Of a stretch of 8,732 nt of DNA, positions 5,227 through 8,732 are shown piece after piece. The translations under genes and the position numbers were made by a program. The stretch comes from Oscillospiraceae bacterium (GTDB lineage: Bacteria > Bacillota > Clostridia > Oscillospirales > Ruminococcaceae). Each line of letters opens with the position of its first letter. Position 1 is the stretch's first letter. The notes beneath the pieces are model-generated. The model was given only the letters and a program-made list of their open reading frames with translations. It searched no databases and was not told the DNA's origin. The DNA is taken from contig JAFXOO010000424.1 of assembly GCA_017528675.1 (NCBI GenBank), positions 1-8,732 of the forward strand, given 5' to 3'.

Positions 5227-6168
5227 ATGGCCGATATGACACCTGTTACAGAATTTGCCTCTGCTCTGCGCAGCAGCATGCAGCAATCAATTGTCGGGAA
5301 AGACGATGTCCTTGACCGGGTCATTGCAGCGCTGCTTGCCGGCGGGCATATCCTGCTCGATGACATCCCCGGTACCGGCAAAACCACACTTGCAAGGGCG
5401 CTCGCTGCGAGCCTTGGACTTCAGACCCGACGCATCCAGTTCACGCCTGACCTGCTGCCCTCGGACGTGACAGGCATTTACTTCTTTGACCAGAAAGGCG
5501 GAGATTTCGTTTTCCGTCCCGGCGCTGTGTTCACCAATATTCTCTTGGCAGACGAAATCAACCGCACCACTCCCCGCACCCAATCGGCACTGCTCGAATG
5601 TATGGAGGAGCACCAGGTTACAATTGACGGGAACACACATGTCCTTGCAGAGCCGTTCTTCGTGATTGCTACGCAGAACCCGGTAGAGACTTCCGGTACT
5701 TATCCCCTTCCGGAAGCTCAGCTTGACCGGTTCCTGCTCTGCCTGCATCTGGGATACCCGGCGCATGATGCCGAGAAGGAGATTCTGCTCGGCGCCAGCC
5801 GTCCCGTAACACAGGCCGTCTGCACAGCGCAGCAGCTTGCCAGAGCAAGAGCGGTCTGTGAGCAGGTTCATGTATCGGATGCAATGCTTGAGTATCTTCT
5901 GGCGATTGCGGAAAAGACACGGAAGGATCGGACGGTTCAGGTCGGTTTGTCCATCCGTGGTGTGCAGGCAATCCAGAAAACCGCAAAGGCATGGGCTGCC
6001 ATCCAGGGACGTGATTTTGTTATTCCGGAGGACGTAATGGCTGTTGCCCCGGAGGTCATGGCGCACAGGCTGATTATGAAGGGCGGAGCCTCGCTCCAGA
6101 AACTCGACTTCCGGCATGAGGCAGCGCTCCGCATGCTTGAAGAAACAGATGTACCCATTGAACCATGA
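5227..6168 (+). CDS. MoxR-family AAA+ ATPase
   Basis: The protein has 313 residues, the standard length for MoxR ATPases. It shows Walker A DIPGTGKTT (46-54), Walker B ILLADE (105-110) followed by INR, the sensor-1 segment ATQNP (148-152, Asn151) and the family-typical PLPEAQLDRF segment. The C-terminal lid domain includes SIRGVQ. MoxR proteins are cytoplasmic hexameric ATPases thought to remodel or mature partner proteins, usually those encoded next to them with DUF58 or von Willebrand A domains. The start at 5227 is chosen because GAGGAG (5215-5220) lies 6 nt upstream and the family homology begins there; the frame is open upstream into the end of the dehydrogenase gene. It overlaps the DUF58 gene by 4 nt. 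A MoxR role in cell-envelope or stress functions is common, but the target here is unknown. Confidence 0.92.
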   Translation: MADMTPVTEFASALRSSMQQSIVGKDDVLDRVIAALLAGGHILLDDIPGTGKTTLARALAASLGLQTRRIQFTPDLLPSDVTGIYFFDQKGGDFVFRPGAVFTNILLADEINRTTPRTQSALLECMEEHQVTIDGNTHVLAEPFFVIATQNPVETSGTYPLPEAQLDRFLLCLHLGYPAHDAEKEILLGASRPVTQAVCTAQQLARARAVCEQVHVSDAMLEYLLAIAEKTRKDRTVQVGLSIRGVQAIQKTAKAWAAIQGRDFVIPEDVMAVAPEVMAHRLIMKGGASLQKLDFRHEAALRMLEETDVPIEP

Positions 6169-7193
6169 AGATTTTTTTAGGCTGTCTGCTCCTGTTCTTT
6201 GCGTTATATGCGGTGCAGCTCATCCTCTACACACGCTTCGGATTGCAGCACATTCATTACCGCTGCTATTTTGACAGGGAGGAGGCCACGGAAGGCGATA
6301 CACTCGATCTGATCGAGGTGATTGAGAACAATGGTTTGCTGCCGCTTCCCTGGCTCAAATCGGAATATGCAGTACCCAAGTATCTGTCCTTTGCCGGGAC
6401 GCATTCGGTTGTAACAGGTGAGACACGGTTTGTATCAAGCCTTTTCTATCTGCGGCCCTACAGCCGGATTGAACGGCGCTGGCATATTCTCTGCACAAGA
6501 CGTGGGGAGTTTTCGATCGGAAGTGTCCGTCTGATGACGTCTGATCTGCTCGGAACATCGAGAATTTCCACACCGGCTGACGATCTCGGAGAGCCTCTGA
6601 CGGTGCTGCCTGCCTGCGAGGATGTGGACTTTGACCTTTCATCCCCTCAGATGCAGTTTGGTGAACAGACTGCGCCACGCAGTCTGCTGACAGACCCGAT
6701 CACTGTCAGCGGCATCCGGCCTTACTCCGGACAGGAGGCAATGCGCCGCATGGACTGGAAAACAAGCGCCCGTACTGGGCAGCTCATGGTCAGAACTGAG
6801 GAGCATGTGCAGGAACGGCGCATCTGCATCTGCTTTACGGCACAGGTCGAGGAATTCGGACGCCGCTTTGCAAGCGAGGAGACCGCCGAGCGCACCATCA
6901 GAATGGCGGCAGGTCTGTTCCGGCTGCTGACGGAGCGGGGAGAGCAGTTTTCTGTCCAGAGCAACTGCACCATTCACGGAGAGCGTATGGCGACTGATCC
7001 GGGATGTTCACCGGGTTACTATCATCAGCTTCTCCGGCAGCTTGCAGCGCTGGAAATACTGCCGGAGGAAACGCTGAGCAATGCTGTGGAGATTCCGCCG
7101 GATGCGCAGGTGATCGTGCTTGCGCCCTACGAAAGCGAGGATGTACGGCGTATCCGTGAACGCTACCCGACTGCCGAAGTCATCACCGTTTAG
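6165..7193 (+). CDS. DUF58-family membrane-anchored protein
   Basis: This 342-residue protein starts in an ATGA overlap with the MoxR gene and has no clear ribosome binding site of its own, so its translation is probably coupled to moxR. A hydrophobic segment at residues 2-22 should anchor it in the membrane; most family members have two such segments here. The DUF58 signature is clear: SGIRPYSGQEAMRRMDWKTS at 182-201, with Arg185, Tyr187, Gly189, Arg194, Asp197, Trp198 and Lys199. Family members often have GD where this has GQ. The rest of the chain resembles a degenerate von Willebrand A-like fold. DUF58 proteins are regular partners of MoxR ATPases. The molecular function is not known. Confidence 0.88.
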   Translation: MKIFLGCLLLFFALYAVQLILYTRFGLQHIHYRCYFDREEATEGDTLDLIEVIENNGLLPLPWLKSEYAVPKYLSFAGTHSVVTGETRFVSSLFYLRPYSRIERRWHILCTRRGEFSIGSVRLMTSDLLGTSRISTPADDLGEPLTVLPACEDVDFDLSSPQMQFGEQTAPRSLLTDPITVSGIRPYSGQEAMRRMDWKTSARTGQLMVRTEEHVQERRICICFTAQVEEFGRRFASEETAERTIRMAAGLFRLLTERGEQFSVQSNCTIHGERMATDPGCSPGYYHQLLRQLAALEILPEETLSNAVEIPPDAQVIVLAPYESEDVRRIRERYPTAEVITV

Positions 7194-7209
7194 AAAAGGA
7201 GGTGCGGCG

Positions 7210-8508
7210 ATGTCACGGAATAAGCCTTCTCAACTGCTGGCCGGGAGCTGCATCATGCTCGCAGTATTTCCGTTGTGGTATTGGTTTTCCGCATGGGTCA
7301 ACCAGCCTTTCTGGGTGCCCTATGCTCTGACTGGCGGCAGTCTTGCGCTGGGCTGTATTGCCTGGCTGCACCGGCGCTATGGTTTTCCGCTGGAAAAACG
7401 CTCACTTCTGCTTGCCGGAATCCTTGCACGGCTTGTCTGCATCGTATTCGGATGCAGCGCATGGTTTATGGCTCATTACAGACTGCCCACTTCTGGCAGC
7501 ATTGTCTGCGGCGTACTTACTGGCGGCATCTACCTGATTGCCTGGGAAATATTTCGTTTTCCACCGGACAGCCTGTTGTCGGCGTATGCATTTATCCTGA
7601 TGAGCGCAGCATGGTTTGTAGGGCTTCTGTTGTGTGTATTGCAGGGCAGCACGCCGATTCCGGGCTACGTTTTCCTGACCCTTGCCGCATCAGCGGGGAT
7701 TTTTACAGCAGCACACAGCATCCTGAAACTCCGGAATACAACGGAAGGGCGGGATGTTCCCAGCGGATTCTATGGTTATAACGCCCTGCTGCTTGGCGGA
7801 TTTCTTGTGATAAGCGGTGCTGTACTGCTTGGTGGCAATCAGCTTGTGCTCCACATCGGAAGGCTTCTGGCGCAGTTCATAGATTACCTGAAGCGCCTTG
7901 CACAATGGGTGACAGCCCTGATGCTGCAAGGAGAATTATATGCATTCGAAGATGACCAGGAACAGAGCGGCGAGGCGATCCAGAGCGGCCCTGTATGGCT
8001 TGGATACGCAATTGAAGGCATTGTACTGCTGATCGTTTTGGTGCTTTTGTGGCGGTTTCGCCGGGAATTCTGGGATTTCCTGAAACAGATTCTCGGCAGT
8101 GTCATGCATACGCTGCGGCATCTGGTTGCACTGAAGGCATCAGACCCTGCCCCGGAGGAGCATCCGGAATACACAGACAGTGTCGAGCTGCTCACAATAC
8201 AGCGCACTTCACTGAAACGGAAGCCCAACCCTCTGCGTGAGGCTCGGAAACGCTACCGCCGGACAAAAGAACCACGCCAGAAATTCCGTGCCGGGTATGC
8301 AGTCTGGCTTCTCGAAATCAAAGCCAGGGGTGCAGAGTTTCCGGGCAGTGCAGTGCCAGACCGTATTCTTGAAGCATCCGGCGGTATTCCTGACCCAGTC
8401 CGGACGGCAGAAATGACCTCGCTCTATTACCGGATTCGATACGGAACCTACACGCCCTCCCCTGCTGAACTGCAACTGCTGGACAGCGTTCTGAAGGAGC
8501 TGCGGTAA
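7210..8508 (+). CDS. Multi-pass membrane protein with DUF4129-like C-terminus
   Basis: The protein has 432 residues from an ATG with AAGGAGG (7196-7202) 7 nt upstream, 16 nt after the DUF58 gene. Hydrophobic stretches at about 9-30, 34-53, 65-88, 95-114, 122-144, 150-172 and 190-214 suggest seven N-terminal membrane helices, and another lies at 262-283. The basic cytoplasmic tail, with LYYRIRYG near residues 405-412 and a preceding helical domain, resembles the DUF4129 domain that ends TgpA-like transglutaminase membrane proteins. Third position after MoxR and DUF58 fits that family. However, only about 48 residues separate the helix ending near 214 from the one at 262, far too few for a transglutaminase core, and no catalytic Cys-His-Asp set is visible. 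It is therefore either a reduced TgpA relative or a distinct membrane partner. The DUF4129 link is inferred from pattern and context. Confidence 0.8.
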   Translation: MSRNKPSQLLAGSCIMLAVFPLWYWFSAWVNQPFWVPYALTGGSLALGCIAWLHRRYGFPLEKRSLLLAGILARLVCIVFGCSAWFMAHYRLPTSGSIVCGVLTGGIYLIAWEIFRFPPDSLLSAYAFILMSAAWFVGLLLCVLQGSTPIPGYVFLTLAASAGIFTAAHSILKLRNTTEGRDVPSGFYGYNALLLGGFLVISGAVLLGGNQLVLHIGRLLAQFIDYLKRLAQWVTALMLQGELYAFEDDQEQSGEAIQSGPVWLGYAIEGIVLLIVLVLLWRFRREFWDFLKQILGSVMHTLRHLVALKASDPAPEEHPEYTDSVELLTIQRTSLKRKPNPLREARKRYRRTKEPRQKFRAGYAVWLLEIKARGAEFPGSAVPDRILEASGGIPDPVRTAEMTSLYYRIRYGTYTPSPAELQLLDSVLKELR

Positions 8509-8519
8509 AGGTGCTAAGG

Positions 8520-8584
8520 AAGCCTTTAGTTGTTGGCATTGGTTGGGGGACGCTCCACAATGCGCCAGCACCAGAAAAAGGCTT
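8520..8584. repeat. Long imperfect inverted repeat after the MoxR cassette
   Basis: AAGCCTTT (8520-8527) is the exact reverse complement of AAAGGCTT (8577-8584). Inside it, TGG CATTG and TGGGG on the left pair with CTCCA, CAATG and CCA on the right around a GACG loop (8549-8552), with two-base bulges at 8542-8543 and 8563-8564. No T-run follows, so it is not a standard terminator, though it may still end or stabilise the upstream transcript. It is probably the left part of a larger intergenic repeat that continues to the window edge. Confidence 0.6.
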
Positions 8585-8639
8585 TAGGCAACACCGCACA
8601 AAGCCCGCCTGACGGCTTGGCGGCGCATCTGCTTGCATC

Positions 8640-8716
8640 TTTTCCGTCATCTTGCACAGAAATTCCTTGCTGGGCGCCAGCCCAGCGGCGTCATTTCTAT
8701 ACAATCTGACGAAAAA
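8640..8716. repeat. Nested palindromic repeat at the right edge
   Basis: Three nested inverted pairs share one centre: TTTTCCGTCA (8640-8649) with TGACGAAAAA (8707-8716, 9 of 10 matching), AGAAAT (8658-8663) with ATTTCT (8693-8698), and GCTGGGC (8669-8675) with GCCCAGC (8680-8686) around a GCCA loop. The spacers between pairs are nearly equal on both sides, so the 77-nt segment can fold as one long interrupted hairpin. This regular design is typical of multicopy palindromic intergenic elements. Copy number cannot be judged from one window, and the right end may lie beyond it. Confidence 0.6.
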
Positions 8717-8732
8717 TCTGGCTGCACATCTG

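Noticed and set aside
5287..6117. Minus-strand open frame opposite the MoxR gene
   Set aside because: The plus-strand gene has all AAA+ motifs. The antisense frame has no recognisable domain.
5227..6168. AAA+ ATPase as part of a defence system
   Set aside because: The motifs and the adjacent DUF58 gene fit the ordinary MoxR cassette. No nuclease or other defence partner is present.
8318..8704. Minus-strand open frame spanning the end of the DUF4129-like gene and the repeat
   Set aside because: It overlaps a plausible gene and consists largely of repeat-derived sequence, so it is more likely a spurious frame generated by the repeat.

Overview
The window looks like chromosomal DNA from a Gram-positive anaerobe of the class Clostridia, probably a Ruminococcus-like member of the Oscillospiraceae. 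The reasons are strong AAGGAGG-type ribosome binding sites, a consensus vegetative promoter, a mid-50s percent GC in the main genes (52-55% in two 60-nt lines counted by hand) and the protein families present. The lineage is an inference from gene content; no rRNA or tRNA gene is present to confirm it. No CRISPR array or transposase gene was seen.

Region 1 (1-222) is a control region. It has a weak leftward promoter at the edge, a consensus rightward promoter (TTGACA, 17 nt, extended TATAAT), and a leader of about 95 nt whose transcript should begin with a small hairpin. Region 2 (223-5168) is a polyamine operon read rightward. It encodes a pyridoxal-phosphate Arg/Lys/Orn decarboxylase (speA type), a spermidine synthase-like aminopropyltransferase (speE type), an unknown 154-residue protein, an unknown 263-residue protein and a carboxy(nor)spermidine dehydrogenase. 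The two 'spermidine-forming' enzymes normally belong to different routes: decarboxylated S-adenosylmethionine for SpeE, aspartate semialdehyde for the dehydrogenase. The partner enzyme of each route (SpeD, and the NspC-type decarboxylase) is absent from the window. The fourth gene (3110-3901) stands out: its DNA is far more AT-rich than its neighbours, and its stop codon overlaps the ribosome binding site of the next gene, so it looks like a late insertion into the operon.

Region 3 (5227-8508) follows a GC-rich hairpin. It is a tight three-gene cassette: a MoxR-family AAA+ ATPase, a DUF58 membrane-anchored protein overlapping it by 4 nt, and a multi-pass membrane protein with a DUF4129-like tail. 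Such cassettes usually end in a transglutaminase-like membrane protein; here the transglutaminase core appears to be missing.

Region 4 (8509-8732) is non-coding and made of nested inverted repeats (8520-8584 and 8640-8716). It looks like a palindromic intergenic repeat family rather than a simple terminator.

The most promising points for follow-up are the AT-rich orphan gene inside the polyamine operon, the pairing of an atypical SpeE (Cys in place of the usual acceptor-pocket Tyr) with the dehydrogenase, the unknown 154-residue operon protein, and the structured repeat at the right end.
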